DNA from: Endomychus coccineus
Taxonomy: Eukaryota; Arthropoda; Insecta; Coleoptera; Endomychidae
Assembly: GCA_958510875.1 (NCBI GenBank)
Contig: OY294067.1
Coordinates: 57,734,039 to 57,798,038 of the forward strand
Direction of reading: 5' to 3'
Length of the DNA: 64,000 nucleotides
Shown here piece by piece: positions 22,374 to 31,556 of this stretch. A program made the translations under genes and the position numbers. The notes under the pieces are model-generated. The model was given only the letters and a program-made list of their open reading frames with translations. It searched no databases and was not told the DNA's origin. The number at the start of each line of letters is the position of its first letter. Positions within the stretch are counted from its first letter, which is position 1.

Positions 22374-23332
22374 CCACCCAAGAGGTAGAACTATGATGAG
22401 GAATAGATGTGGATAATGATAATAATCATATGAATATCTTCATAAGCGCTAATCTATATGACATTCAAACACATGCTTCATAAAAGTCTGAATATTGAGT
22501 AGAGCTATAGTATCTTCTTCATAAGCGATCATTATCAACATTCAGACACTTGTTTAGCACGTGATTCAACAGCCTGTCATCATCGTTCACGAACTATGAT
22601 GGGCTGATGAGGACTCAAACATTGAACAGATGAATCTTTGAGGTAAAATATCTGCTGTAGAAATTACCCCACTTTTATTACCTTTTATTTGAGAATATCG
22701 ATATTTCCCATGTAACGGCTTATTGCCTAAAGCTATTTTGTATGCAACATTGTTATCATTTGCGAGCCTACGAGGGCCTGTGTGTTGGTCGGGGCTAAAT
22801 GAATATGTTTGACTATTATTACCTGTAGATTTATTTGAGATTCTTCAAGTTTGAGATTGATAACCCACATGAAGAAAGAAGCTTCAACCATTTGATATCA
22901 ATGAATATTCGTTATTCTGAATGTGACAACTTTATCGGCTTCAACACTCGAGATAAGAGAGAATATTTACCGCAAACTGTCTTATAACCACTAGGTACTA
23001 CATATTATAATAATTGAAAAGATAACATAATAATCTGAATCACTTTTTGAGGAACATTATATGCAAACAGGTAATAAAACAAAAGTATATTTATATTTAT
23101 TAATTAGATAGTAACATAAATTTTTTGTTTCTAACTCTGAAGCGATATTTATAATTTAGATTACAATCTTGATGGGTTGATCCAAGGGACTGTACTTTAC
23201 CAAACGGCTCGTTCATTATTGTGATGTCTTGCGGGAAAGTGAGAGAAATAAAATACCAAAAATAATAATAATAACATTTATTTAGAAAAATACATTTAGA
23301 ATTAAAATAATAACATTATGTTTCATGGTTCT
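22374..23332. other. Element 1 left interior, non-coding
   Basis: No gene. It contains a few degenerate relatives of the 20-bp CACGTG repeat (near 22459 and 22535) and a block at 22578-22618 that is the inverse of 29486-29526. This shows the inverted repeats once reached further inward. Confidence 0.5.
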
Positions 23333-24502
23333 TCACACTAAACTCCGAACTGATCCTGTAATTGGAGAATACTCCATTATACGATCGTTAATGATGATGC
23401 AATAAGCCCTGGTGTTTTTGGGGAAATTCAGGAAACTTTCCATCTCTAGTTTGACGTCAACTGTTGATGACTTTATAGCATCGTTTTGTTTTGAACAGTC
23501 AATCACAAAAATTGCTCTATTCTTGAATGCTATATAATCTAACATGGGTTCGCTTATTATTTTATTTGAAAATGATTTCTGGAAATCATAGTACATCTGG
23601 TATGCTTCCACGTATTGCTGGTCGGTGAAATTCAATTTCATTGCTTCATATGGATAACACTCTGAATTCAAGTATAATTTTACATTTAGCAAGTTTATAT
23701 TATCGAAATATGCACTGTGCTTAACAGGATTATTTTTTCGATCAGTTTGGAAAGCTAGAATCACATATCTAGGACGTTCCAAATTCATTGATGTTTTAAC
23801 AGCCCAAATGTCACGAGTGCTCTCCTTCATCAACGGATTTTCATGCAGATCCCAGCTGCGAAATGGAATCAAAATAGGCTTCTCAGCACTCAAATTCTCC
23901 AACATTTGAAATTTAACCTGATCACTTGGAAACACATGTCGCACTTTTAATGCTATCGTCTTCACATTTATTTTAGCCGTTTTCGTGCCTGTGCTATTAG
24001 TATAGCAATCGTTATTGGTTCGAGACCTTATCAAGCGCAGCTTATGTTTTCCACTCAAGACTTTGTTATAGTCAATGAATAGACTTTTATTATTGTAGAC
24101 TGAACTCAATGCATCCTTAAATGACCATCCAGAAATAGCTAGAGGTATAGATTCATGTTTGGCATATGTTAGATAAGCTCTGATGGTGCTGACAATACCA
24201 GGATCACGTACTTTGTCTATCTCTTTTCCATTCAATTCATAACTGATATATTCGAAGAGAACCGCTCCGAAATTATTCGTTAGTTTACATTCACCATCAC
24301 CACTTGCTTCTGGCTGAAATTCTGCCTCGATGAATAAAGCAGACGATGCCAAATCTACCAACACATCTTGTTGATTGATTAATATCTCAATTTCATCGCT
24401 GTTGCCAAAAGATGTTGTGTGTGGATAGTAGGTATGAGTTTCTTCCCGGATGATGTCTTCAATGAAGTTTGGCTCGTTGAATATTTGAAGTTTTTCCGAC
24501 AT
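23333..24502 (-). CDS. Major capsid protein, double-jelly-roll type (F54H12.2-like family)
   Basis: A 389-residue protein starting at the ATG at 24502 (MSEKLQIFNEPNF). It belongs to a family present in many invertebrate genomes and annotated as F54H12.2-like, which I take to be the Polinton-type major capsid protein. Recognisable blocks: ISYELNGKEIDKVRD (residues ~87-101), HKLRLIRSRT, FRSWDLHENP, LERPRYVILAFQTDRKN, VKLYLNSECYPYEAM, FVIDCSKQND and the C-terminal YCIIINDRIMEYSPITG. The frame is uninterrupted. It is shorter than typical Polinton capsid proteins (often 500-650 residues) but near the usual size of this insect family as I remember it. A TATA-like AAATATAAAT lies about 28 bp upstream. 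It is last in a minus-strand row of structural genes. Confidence 0.75.
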   Translation of the reverse strand: MSEKLQIFNEPNFIEDIIREETHTYYPHTTSFGNSDEIEILINQQDVLVDLASSALFIEAEFQPEASGDGECKLTNNFGAVLFEYISYELNGKEIDKVRDPGIVSTIRAYLTYAKHESIPLAISGWSFKDALSSVYNNKSLFIDYNKVLSGKHKLRLIRSRTNNDCYTNSTGTKTAKINVKTIALKVRHVFPSDQVKFQMLENLSAEKPILIPFRSWDLHENPLMKESTRDIWAVKTSMNLERPRYVILAFQTDRKNNPVKHSAYFDNINLLNVKLYLNSECYPYEAMKLNFTDQQYVEAYQMYYDFQKSFSNKIISEPMLDYIAFKNRAIFVIDCSKQNDAIKSSTVDVKLEMESFLNFPKNTRAYCIIINDRIMEYSPITGSVRSLV

Positions 24503-24754
24503 TGTAACCAAGGGACTTCAAAAAATTTATATTTTCCAATGATAGTGATGCAGAAGCAACCTTCTCCTTCTTCAATGACAGTGATGCAGAAGCAACCTTC
24601 TCCCTCGAGCTCGTTGTAGATAATGACTGATGACCACTATGGAGATGTCTTTTATTGCTAAAATCCAAACCAATGTTCTCAAGCGATAGCTACTGCAACC
24701 TTCTCAGTTGAATTCCTTTCATATAATGAGTGGTGGTGAGTATTGGATTATTAT
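24503..24754. other. Spacer between capsid genes with short duplication
   Basis: Contains two copies of a segment with GTGATGCAGAAGCAACCTTC (about 24547 and 24580) and a TATA-like sequence at 24524-24537 for the downstream capsid gene. An open frame through it is an accident of the duplication. Confidence 0.5.
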
Positions 24755-25498
24755 TTATTGTTGTGAGGTATAATCCCTAACGATCTTTTTCAATTCCAAT
24801 CGTATAATAATTTCTTCTCCACGAAAATTTACCGGTTTCCAATTCTGATCTAAAATATTCAGCGTGATGTTATCGAAGGACGTCTTGCTGATGACCGGTA
24901 GATAAATAAGATTCTTCGGCTCTATATCAATGGAAAACCCAGGTGGTACAAGAGGTGAGAACTCATATATCGTATGAGCTATCTTATTGTTATAATATGC
25001 TCCTGCGGTTAAGTTACACTCAACACGTATTGTTTGAACTTTGATTATGTTTATAGGTCGATCAGATACGTGTAGTTCGCGAGATGTCAATTTCTTTTTG
25101 CTGAATCCCAACAGTTCGCTTATACTATCTTTAGGAATAAAATTCACTTCAAAATCACTCTTCAGCTCTGTGTGTAGAGTGTTGTTGTTAGATTTTATTG
25201 ATAATTTCCGGTCACGTTCTTCTTGCTTCACTCCTATCCCACAAACTGTACTTTGTATGAAATCCTCGATGTCTGTCAACTCGTAGGACCCCGTAGGTAT
25301 AGTAACTACTTTTTCCTCACCCTTCACATCTTCATAATAAAATTTATTAAAACCTTCTTCAATGTTCGGGATGCTATTGTACGTATGCAAACCAACAAGT
25401 GCGATAGAATAATATGAATGAGGATCTAGTTCTATAGGTGGGTGAAAATCTACAGATAAGCGGGAGCTCTTACCCGTGATAGTGAACGTCTGAGACAT
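24755..25498 (-). CDS. Minor capsid (penton-like) protein
   Basis: A 247-residue protein from the ATG at 25498 (MSQTFTITGKSSRLSVDF). It matches a family that accompanies the major capsid gene in invertebrate virus-like elements: FHPPIELDPHSYYSIALVGL near the N-terminus, TYNSIPNIEEGFNKFYYED, IPTGSYELTDIEDFI, LLGFSKKKL, IRVECNLTAGAYYNNK, HTIYEFSPLVPPGF and the C-terminal NFRGEEIIIRLELK. The family is thought to be a single jelly-roll minor/penton capsid component; that assignment is from memory. The frame is intact. A TATA box (TAGTATATAAAT at about 25526-25537) lies about 30 bp before the start, so the 5' leader would be very short. Confidence 0.7.
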   Translation of the reverse strand: MSQTFTITGKSSRLSVDFHPPIELDPHSYYSIALVGLHTYNSIPNIEEGFNKFYYEDVKGEEKVVTIPTGSYELTDIEDFIQSTVCGIGVKQEERDRKLSIKSNNNTLHTELKSDFEVNFIPKDSISELLGFSKKKLTSRELHVSDRPINIIKVQTIRVECNLTAGAYYNNKIAHTIYEFSPLVPPGFSIDIEPKNLIYLPVISKTSFDNITLNILDQNWKPVNFRGEEIIIRLELKKIVRDYTSQQ

Positions 25499-25525
25499 GA
25501 TTGATGAAAACTTCATCAACAATCT

Positions 25526-25537
25526 ATTTATATACTA
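25526..25537 (-). promoter_or_regulatory. TATA box of the minor capsid gene
   Basis: Minus-strand TAGTATATAAAT about 28-38 bp before the ATG at 25498. It is nearly the same as the one before the ATPase gene (TAGTATATAAAC at 28564-28575). Confidence 0.5.
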
Positions 25538-25959
25538 ATAAATGTTAGTCGACCACAACTGAAGAGTTAGAGAGGAATTCCAAATATAACTGGCTACAAT
25601 TATAAGTGTTATATTGCATGAAATATCGTGTTGACTGCAAACTTTATCGAATGAATTGATACCCTGAATCTCCTCAACCGTTCTTCTAGTTTTGCCTCTG
25701 GTATTGATTTGAAGTTCAACCGGGAGCTTCTTTATAAGCGTATTGGGAACACCTTCTCCTACGTACGCTTCCCTACAGACTGATGAGAATTCAAGATTGC
25801 ACCGTTATTTAACGAGGGGTGGGAGGAAGACCAAAGATCTCAAAATAATTTTTTATTAATTTTCTCAATACAAAAGACTCAAGTATAATCTTAACAATAT
25901 ATGTTTCAAATATCTCAATCTTGACTCTTGATTCATCGTCCTAGTCGTATTGCATATTC
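25538..25959. other. Element 1 spacer, non-coding
   Basis: I see no gene in this stretch between the minor capsid promoter and the small integrase-like frame; it probably marks where other genes were lost. Confidence 0.4.
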
Positions 25960-26064
25960 CTACCCCTTCCACCTATATTGAAGTCCTTTTATGTATGTTC
26001 GACGCTGGTAAAAGTTCTTTCTTCTGTGCTCATGAAGCTCATGCAAAATTTGTTCTCTACTCAT
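25960..26064 (-). pseudogene. Truncated integrase remnant, 34 codons
   Basis: A clean small frame from an ATG at 26064 to a TAG. It contains ILHELHEHRRKNF, then QRRTYIKGLQYRW. This resembles the linker before the catalytic core in the retrovirus-type integrases of invertebrate Polinton-like elements, where a LH-x-P-x-R-KNF-x-RR, then VKG-x-D-x-LW-x-x-DL block is typical. Here the frame stops right after the conserved Trp and the DDE core is absent. It is most likely the scar of a deleted integrase gene. Retention of ATG and stop might be coincidence or might mean a small peptide is kept. Confidence 0.5.
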
Positions 26065-26081
26065 CTTATCAATGTGGAAAT

Positions 26082-26735
26082 CTAGTGTAGAATTAATTTT
26101 TTGGGTATATTCACAGGATTTGGAGATATACGTTTCACAGAGCCCTGCTTTGTTGTTGTGGATGATGAGGGTCTCTTCTTAGAAGGTTCCACAGATGTCA
26201 TCCGTCGTTCTAACTCCTCCACTTTACTAGTAATGTCATTTAGACGCATGTGCACACTGTTAAATGTGTTATTGATCTCTTTCAATTCATTTCTGTTTTC
26301 CCTCACACTATCACTGATTGTTTTATACTCTGATTTTATATAGATTCCCATTTCATTATATTTATTCTGAATGACCATCAGATGTTTATCAATGTTGAGA
26401 ATAACCTTCTCATTCGTTAAGTTATGTTCATCCAGGTCCTTGTTGATATCTTTGATCAAATTATCAACCCTAACATTGAAGGTATCTTTAAGACTGGTTT
26501 CCGTTTTCAGATTCAGTTTGTGTGTTAATTTATCAACATACACTTCATTTGCAACATCTCCATCATCATTCGGTGATTTTACGTTGCACAATCTACGATT
26601 TTCCATATCATAACTTCCATCGCTCGTTAGGAATAATCCTTGTCCGTGAACTTGTTTGAAATTATTATTAAATACATTTGTATCATATATCCACATGGAA
26701 GAGGAGGCTCTGCCAAACTTATCCATTGAAACCAT
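26082..26735 (-). CDS. Fibre-like coiled-coil protein
   Basis: A 217-residue protein. Near the N-terminus it has SYDMENRRLCNVKSPNDDGD followed by ANEVYVDKL. This resembles the repeat at the base of phage and virus fibres (x-N-R-x-L-x-N-V-x-x-P-x-D-x-x-D-A-V-x-x-x-YVD). Residues ~65-185 are predicted by eye to be mostly helical with heptad-like spacing (a trimeric shaft is plausible). The last 30 residues are basic and Ser/Thr/Pro-rich. The ATG at 26735 overlaps the end of the upstream gene by 17 bp; TATAAAG sits directly before it, so initiation at Met4 or Met14 is possible. The likely role is a vertex spike or attachment fibre; this rests on motif resemblance and neighbours. Confidence 0.55.
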   Translation of the reverse strand: MVSMDKFGRASSSMWIYDTNVFNNNFKQVHGQGLFLTSDGSYDMENRRLCNVKSPNDDGDVANEVYVDKLTHKLNLKTETSLKDTFNVRVDNLIKDINKDLDEHNLTNEKVILNIDKHLMVIQNKYNEMGIYIKSEYKTISDSVRENRNELKEINNTFNSVHMRLNDITSKVEELERRMTSVEPSKKRPSSSTTTKQGSVKRISPNPVNIPKKLILH

Positions 26736-27765
26736 CTTTATAACTGTGATGAATTTGTCTTACACCTGGTTTTTGTTCAATTACCCCTGCCTCTATCAAT
26801 TCTTCTATTATAGAGATTATCTCATTATGGTTACCGGCATGCGAGGATGCAACAAGAAGTCTCAGTCTATCCACCATTTCGTTAACGTCATCCCAATAAA
26901 CATATTCGATAGGTTTCTCGTTATATTCAAGCATATCATTTTTGATATATGCACTTCCAGTGTATGTTTTGGCTCTGGGTCTTTTCATGGAATTAATCAA
27001 AGGTTTCAGTACATGTTTGTATTTCACTGTGTATCTTATTCGATCAGCTGGATCGTTATTACGTCTATGGGCACTAGTCATTTCCATCATTTGACTGTAA
27101 TTTTTCCCATCTTCCACAGTGTAAGTATCAGGTAGAACATCTTTGTAAAATATCAAATTATACAGTCCTGTGGTACCCTTGAACGGAGTACCCTTGATAA
27201 TTATATTACTCTCACTATCAATTTCTATAGGTTGATTACCCATGAACCATTTGTCTAAAGTTGAATTATATTGCAAACCCATTTTATCATCATATCTCTT
27301 AACATCATCATCCAATAGGAATCCTTCCAAGTAATAACGTTCTAATGTGGGGTATTGTTGCAGAAACTCCTCTGTAGCCGCTGCATTATCTTTCTTATGT
27401 TTTCTGAATTCTTCACGAATCTGATCGATAGTAGGTTCGGGTGTAAACACATCCTCCTCAGTATCTTGGGGGTTATATACGAATTCTTCACCTTCAGTTA
27501 CAATATTTGGGATTGGTATGTTCTCCATTTGTGTTGCTGTAGAAACAATACTTTTAGTTTTAACCAACGAATTTTGTTTGATTATTTCAGCATTTTTCGC
27601 AATTTCCTCCAGAGGTTTAGATACATTCTTGAACATATTATCTAGAATCTCATCATTTTCAGCTTTACCCAATTTCACAGCCATATATTTTTTCCTCACA
27701 ACGTTTGCTAACTCCCAAATTTTTTTCTTCAATTGTTGTTTTTTCTTTAGCACACCCACGTCCAT
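26719..27765 (-). CDS. Conserved virus-like element protein of unknown function
   Basis: A 348-residue protein from the ATG at 27765. The N-terminus is a Lys-rich helix (KKKQQLKKKIWELANVVRKK) then LGKAENDEILDNMFKNVSKP. The middle has YNSTLDKWFMGNQPIEID and IKGTPFKGTTGLYNLIFYKD, then NDPADRIRYTVKYK. Near the C-terminus is VDRLRLLVASSHAGNHNEII, then SIIEELIEAGVIE. I recognise this arrangement as a protein regularly found beside the capsid and ATPase genes in insect and cnidarian virus-like elements, but I know of no established function. It might be a scaffold, a protease-associated protein or a minor virion protein. The frame is intact. TATA-like AGTATATATAC lies about 30 bp upstream (27794-27804). 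Confidence 0.65.
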   Translation of the reverse strand: MDVGVLKKKQQLKKKIWELANVVRKKYMAVKLGKAENDEILDNMFKNVSKPLEEIAKNAEIIKQNSLVKTKSIVSTATQMENIPIPNIVTEGEEFVYNPQDTEEDVFTPEPTIDQIREEFRKHKKDNAAATEEFLQQYPTLERYYLEGFLLDDDVKRYDDKMGLQYNSTLDKWFMGNQPIEIDSESNIIIKGTPFKGTTGLYNLIFYKDVLPDTYTVEDGKNYSQMMEMTSAHRRNNDPADRIRYTVKYKHVLKPLINSMKRPRAKTYTGSAYIKNDMLEYNEKPIEYVYWDDVNEMVDRLRLLVASSHAGNHNEIISIIEELIEAGVIEQKPGVRQIHHSYKDGFNG

Positions 27766-27779
27766 GCTGAGCGGGTTGT

Positions 27780-28547
27780 CTATTTCAAATGAAAGTATAT
27801 ATACATGTTAGATATATATATATATATATATATATAACTATCAAAACCCTTGCGATAACGTCCTTTATTCATATCACAGTCTTTGTTTATCATAAGGAAT
27901 CCATATTTATCTTTCCAACATACGCTACATATCTCTTTGAATTTTTCGAGTGACATGTCGGTACTTACATGATCGGTGAATATATGTTTCAAATTGAGCT
28001 CATCCTGTTTGAAAATAATCAAGCAATTGGCATTGTCGCGCAATCCATGTTTTGGACATTTAGCAAAAGACTGGCAAAGATAGAAACTATCAATTGAGTT
28101 GTGTCTCCCTCTTGAAAAATAAGCACGAATTTTCTGCTGTTTCTCAAACATCACGTCATCGAATATTATGATTGAATTAGGTCTCGCTTCTGTGGGGTCT
28201 ATGACCTCATCACTTTCGGTACAAGGAAAATATCCAAGCCCCTCAATTTTCTTCAATGTCTCCTTTAGTAACTGGTATTTTGGTTGGTGTAAAGACTTTG
28301 AATATATGTACACGTTTTCAAATTTCAGGCCGTTAGCATCTAACAATAGAGATAACATCACATTTGTTTTCCCACAATTACTTGGACCACAGATTATTGT
28401 TCGTAGAGTATTAGGCAGCAAAGAGCTGTGACGTTGTGGTTGTTCAACATTCTCATTGCTTGAGCCTAAGTTCATAATACTCAACGAGTCTTTTTGCTTA
28501 ACAATCTTCATCATGCCTGAAGGCGAATCGAAATCATACTGGAACAT
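27780..28547 (-). CDS. DNA packaging ATPase (A32/FtsK-HerA type)
   Basis: A 255-residue protein with P-loop ATPase motifs. Walker A GPSNCGKT is at residues 54-61, Walker B IIIFDDV at 126-132, followed by SRGRHNSID and a sensor Gln in YLCQS. This fits the A32-like genome-packaging ATPases of Polintons and nucleocytoplasmic large DNA viruses, which drive DNA into preformed capsids. It is first in the minus-strand row of structural genes. Starts are possible at 28547 or at the Met pair 28514/28511; a TATA box (28564-28575) so close to 28547 would favour the later ones. The C-terminus reads into an AT-dinucleotide run (27810-27836), giving a YIYIYI tail that is probably not ancestral. Confidence 0.85.
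   Translation of the reverse strand: MFQYDFDSPSGMMKIVKQKDSLSIMNLGSSNENVEQPQRHSSLLPNTLRTIICGPSNCGKTNVMLSLLLDANGLKFENVYIYSKSLHQPKYQLLKETLKKIEGLGYFPCTESDEVIDPTEARPNSIIIFDDVMFEKQQKIRAYFSRGRHNSIDSFYLCQSFAKCPKHGLRDNANCLIIFKQDELNLKHIFTDHVSTDMSLEKFKEICSVCWKDKYGFLMINKDCDMNKGRYRKGFDSYIYIYIYISNMYIYFHLK
27810..27836. repeat. AT microsatellite at the 3' end of the ATPase gene
   Basis: A run of about 13 TA units overlapping the last codons of the ATPase frame and lying just upstream of the promoter of the next gene. Confidence 0.85.
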
Positions 28548-28563
28548 ATGTTAATAAGCATTT

Positions 28564-28575
28564 GTTTATATACTA
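28564..28575 (-). promoter_or_regulatory. TATA box of the ATPase gene
   Basis: Minus-strand TAGTATATAAAC. It shares TAGTATATAAA with the minor capsid gene promoter at 25526-25537. It begins only 17-28 bp before the ATG at 28547. Confidence 0.5.
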
Positions 28576-28663
28576 GATGATGATGTTATATTGTGTATGT
28601 CTGATCACGCGGTTAGGTACTTCTACGCTTCTGTCAAAATCAGGTATCAAATACATGTTAAAT

Positions 28664-29430
28664 AGGTATGAATGCTGGAACACGTGTCTGAACGTTGAAA
28701 CACGTGTCTGAATGTTGAAACACGTGTCTGAAACACGTGTCTGAATGCTGAAACACGTGTCTGAATGCTGAAACACGTGTCTGAATGCTGAAACACGTGT
28801 CTGAATGTTGGAACACGTGTCTGAATGTTGAAACACGTGTCTGAATGTTGAAACACGTGTCTGAATGCTGAAACACGTGTCTGAATGTTGAAACACGTGT
28901 CTGAATGTTGAAACACGTGTCTGAAACACGTGTCTGAATGCTGAAACACGTATCTGAATGTTGAAACACGTGTCTGAATGTTGAAACACGTGTCTGAATG
29001 CTGAAACACGTGTCTGAATGTTGAAACACGTGTCTGAAACACGTGCCTGAATGCTGAAACACGTGTCTGAATGTTGAAACACGTGTCTGAATGTTGAAAC
29101 ACGTGTCTGAAACACGTGTCTGAATGCTGAAACACGTGTCTGAATGTTGAAACACGTGTCTGAATGTTGAAACACGTGTCTGAAACACGTGTCTGAATGC
29201 TGAAACACGTGTCTGAATGTTGAAATACGTGTCTGAAACACGTGTCTGAATGCTGAAACACGTGTCTGAATGTTGAAACACGTGTCTGAATGTTGAAACA
29301 CGTGTCTGAAACACGTGTCTGAATGCTGAAACACGTGTCTGAATGCTGAAACACGTGTCTGAATGTTGAAACACGTGTCTGAATACTGAAACACGTGTCT
29401 GAATGTTAAAGCATGTGTTGAATCATGCGA
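28664..29430. repeat. 20-bp tandem array with CACGTG cores (hr-like)
   Basis: About 40 near-identical units of TGAATGTTGAAACACGTGTC, with an alternating T/C at one position and several shortened 12-bp units (TGAAACACGTGTC). Each unit contains the palindrome ACACGTGT. The array lies between the ATPase promoter and the right inverted repeat. Because 20 is not a multiple of 3 it creates overlapping open frames of 235-294 codons in all three minus-strand frames; these are artefacts. Arrays of short palindromes near gene blocks act as enhancers and origins in some insect viruses; that role is inferred here. Confidence 0.9.
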
Positions 29431-29496
29431 TAAAACATGTGCATGAATGTAATACAATCATTATGATTATTCACATTTTATTCCTCATTAGCCCAT

Positions 29497-29542
29497 CATA
29501 GTTCGTGAACGATGATGACGTCATCATCGTTCGTGAACTATG
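29497..29542. repeat. 46-bp near-perfect palindrome centred on TGACGTCA
   Basis: Arms CATAGTTCGTGAACGATGA and its near complement meet at TGACGTCA, the consensus CRE/ATF site. A partial second copy with another TGACGTCA lies about 60 bp further right (29584 onward). Half of the palindrome recurs in the left interior (22578-22618). Could bind bZIP factors or act as an origin hairpin. Confidence 0.75.
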
Positions 29543-31431
29543 GTCGCCGGATTGAATCCGTTACTGTCATTGGCTTGAAGCAGTGACGTCATCATCGTTC
29601 GTAAACTATGATCGCCGGATCTTCAATTCAATAAAACACCACTTACTCGTCAAATCCTTATGTATTCCGATACACATAAAGCTATAGTCTGATGTTCTCA
29701 CCCACCCCAATTTGTATGCATCATATTGATTGGGGAAATGAGTTCGATCTCTATAAAACTCCCTCGCATATATGTTTCCCATTGAAATTGATTGAATTTT
29801 ATAAAAAGCTAACTATCCTATGAAGAAATGTGTGTCGATGAAAAATGTTTTATTAGTATATTTTTGTATACTGAAAAAATTATATTAGCACATCTATATG
29901 TTTAAGATGATTAAAAATGTATTTTGTTATATAGCAATCGAGCTGTACAGACAGTTCGAATAATCATCGTGATGCGTAACACCGCTTCGTCTAGATTCTG
30001 TATAGGTATTGGGCTACACCCAGCAGCAGCTAGATTTCGGGTCATATTATGCGATTTACAATCAATATGATTCGAATATATACATACTACATGTGTGATT
30101 TAAAATAAAGTATTCTCATCGCGTTTGAAGGTGATCGGCGTATCTTTCTTATCTCTCGAACCAGCTGTAGCTCTACCGCAAAATATGATAGTGAATATTG
30201 TTCAACCTGACACAAATTTAGCATAAACTTATTTGATTTATATCGGATAATTTATGAAACATACATGAATGAATATTATAGCGAATTATGTTTACTTCGG
30301 AACTAATTTTGGAAAAACATTTTATATATTCATATTACTTTCGGATAACTTATGAAACTACTTTAACATTGAAGGATCGCGCGCATCATTACGATAATTC
30401 CAAGTTGAATACATTGCTGTTGGACATGATTTAGCACAACCTTATCGCATAAGTAAGCTAATGATGCATACTTATAATATTATAACGAATATTGTACTCG
30501 CTAGTACTAATCAAGCAAAAAGTCCTTAGATGATTTAATAGTTATTTCTGCAAACGCTTCATAATATCGCTATTATGAGAAGCAGCATTTTTTTTTTTTT
30601 TTAAACTATCGCATGTTAGATGTTATGACCCCTTATTGAAGACTTGTGGGGGCAGACAATGCGCCGCGTACGATATCATTATAACTCAGACAAAACCCTG
30701 CGACTAACGGCATGTACAAACAACCCCACATTTCATTGAAGGCTCCTGCAAGGTAGATACCTCGCTGAAGACCTGCGTGATAGACATCATTATACCTGTA
30801 CACTCTGTATAACCTCACATACACACCTGTCTCGTTGGAGATCGCGCCAGCTTCATTCAAATTCACATGACTAACGTCATACATAAACAATCTGTATAAC
30901 CTCACATTCCATACCCCATTGAAGTCTCCCAACTCCATTTTGTATACTAAAAATAATTTCCATATATGTTTAAGATGATTGAAATCGCATTTTGTAATAT
31001 AGCAATCAAGTAAGGTACAGACGGCTTGGATAAACGTTTTTGAAAGTAATTTCCTTATAAACAACGCGTTTGAGAAATGCAGAAGAAGATATCATTTCCA
31101 CACTGTATAACATTCCATCTATACACCCACTCCGATGAAGAAGCAGCAGCCCTCCCATGATACCTCCGATGAATACCCGGTCTCTTTCAAAAATCACGTG
31201 ACTGACAGCATACATAAACAGCGCCATTATAACTCTTTCAAAACCCCTATGGTTAGCGCTATGAAGTCTCACATGCCATACCTCGCTGTAGGCTACGTGA
31301 CATACCTGCATGACTGATGTCATGTAAAAACAAATTACCTGCATCATATAGACTGCAATATACTCGCACTTATCACTCAGACCGGATACCCTGCGGTTAT
31401 ATCTACAACATTAAAATCGCTTGTTCTCAAT

Positions 31432-31500
31432 TCCTCCATAGCTGAGCGGTTAAGGAGCAGCCTTTGGATTTCATTTCTCGGGTTCGATTCCCGTGTGTAG
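31432..31500 (+). other. tRNA-like unit, right arm (A- and B-box)
   Basis: Plus-strand counterpart of 20600-20669: ATAGCTGAGCGGTTAAGG plus GGGTTCGATTCCC. The D and T arms pair; the anticodon arm does not. Confidence 0.5.
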
Positions 31501-31556
31501 AAAAAAATATTTCATTTTCAGTAGAAGTGTTTGTATACTAGATTAAATTGTTTCAA

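Noticed and set aside
27786..28547. ATPase long C-terminal YIYIYI tail as a real domain
   Set aside because: Encoded by a TA microsatellite and overlapping the next gene's promoter; unlikely to be ancestral.
28664..29430. CRISPR array
   Set aside because: Units are contiguous without unique spacers, and the context is a eukaryotic genome.
28573..29457. Open frames of 235-294 codons on the minus strand resembling a repeat protein
   Set aside because: They exist in all three frames because a 20-bp unit without stops is repeated; typical tandem-repeat artefact.
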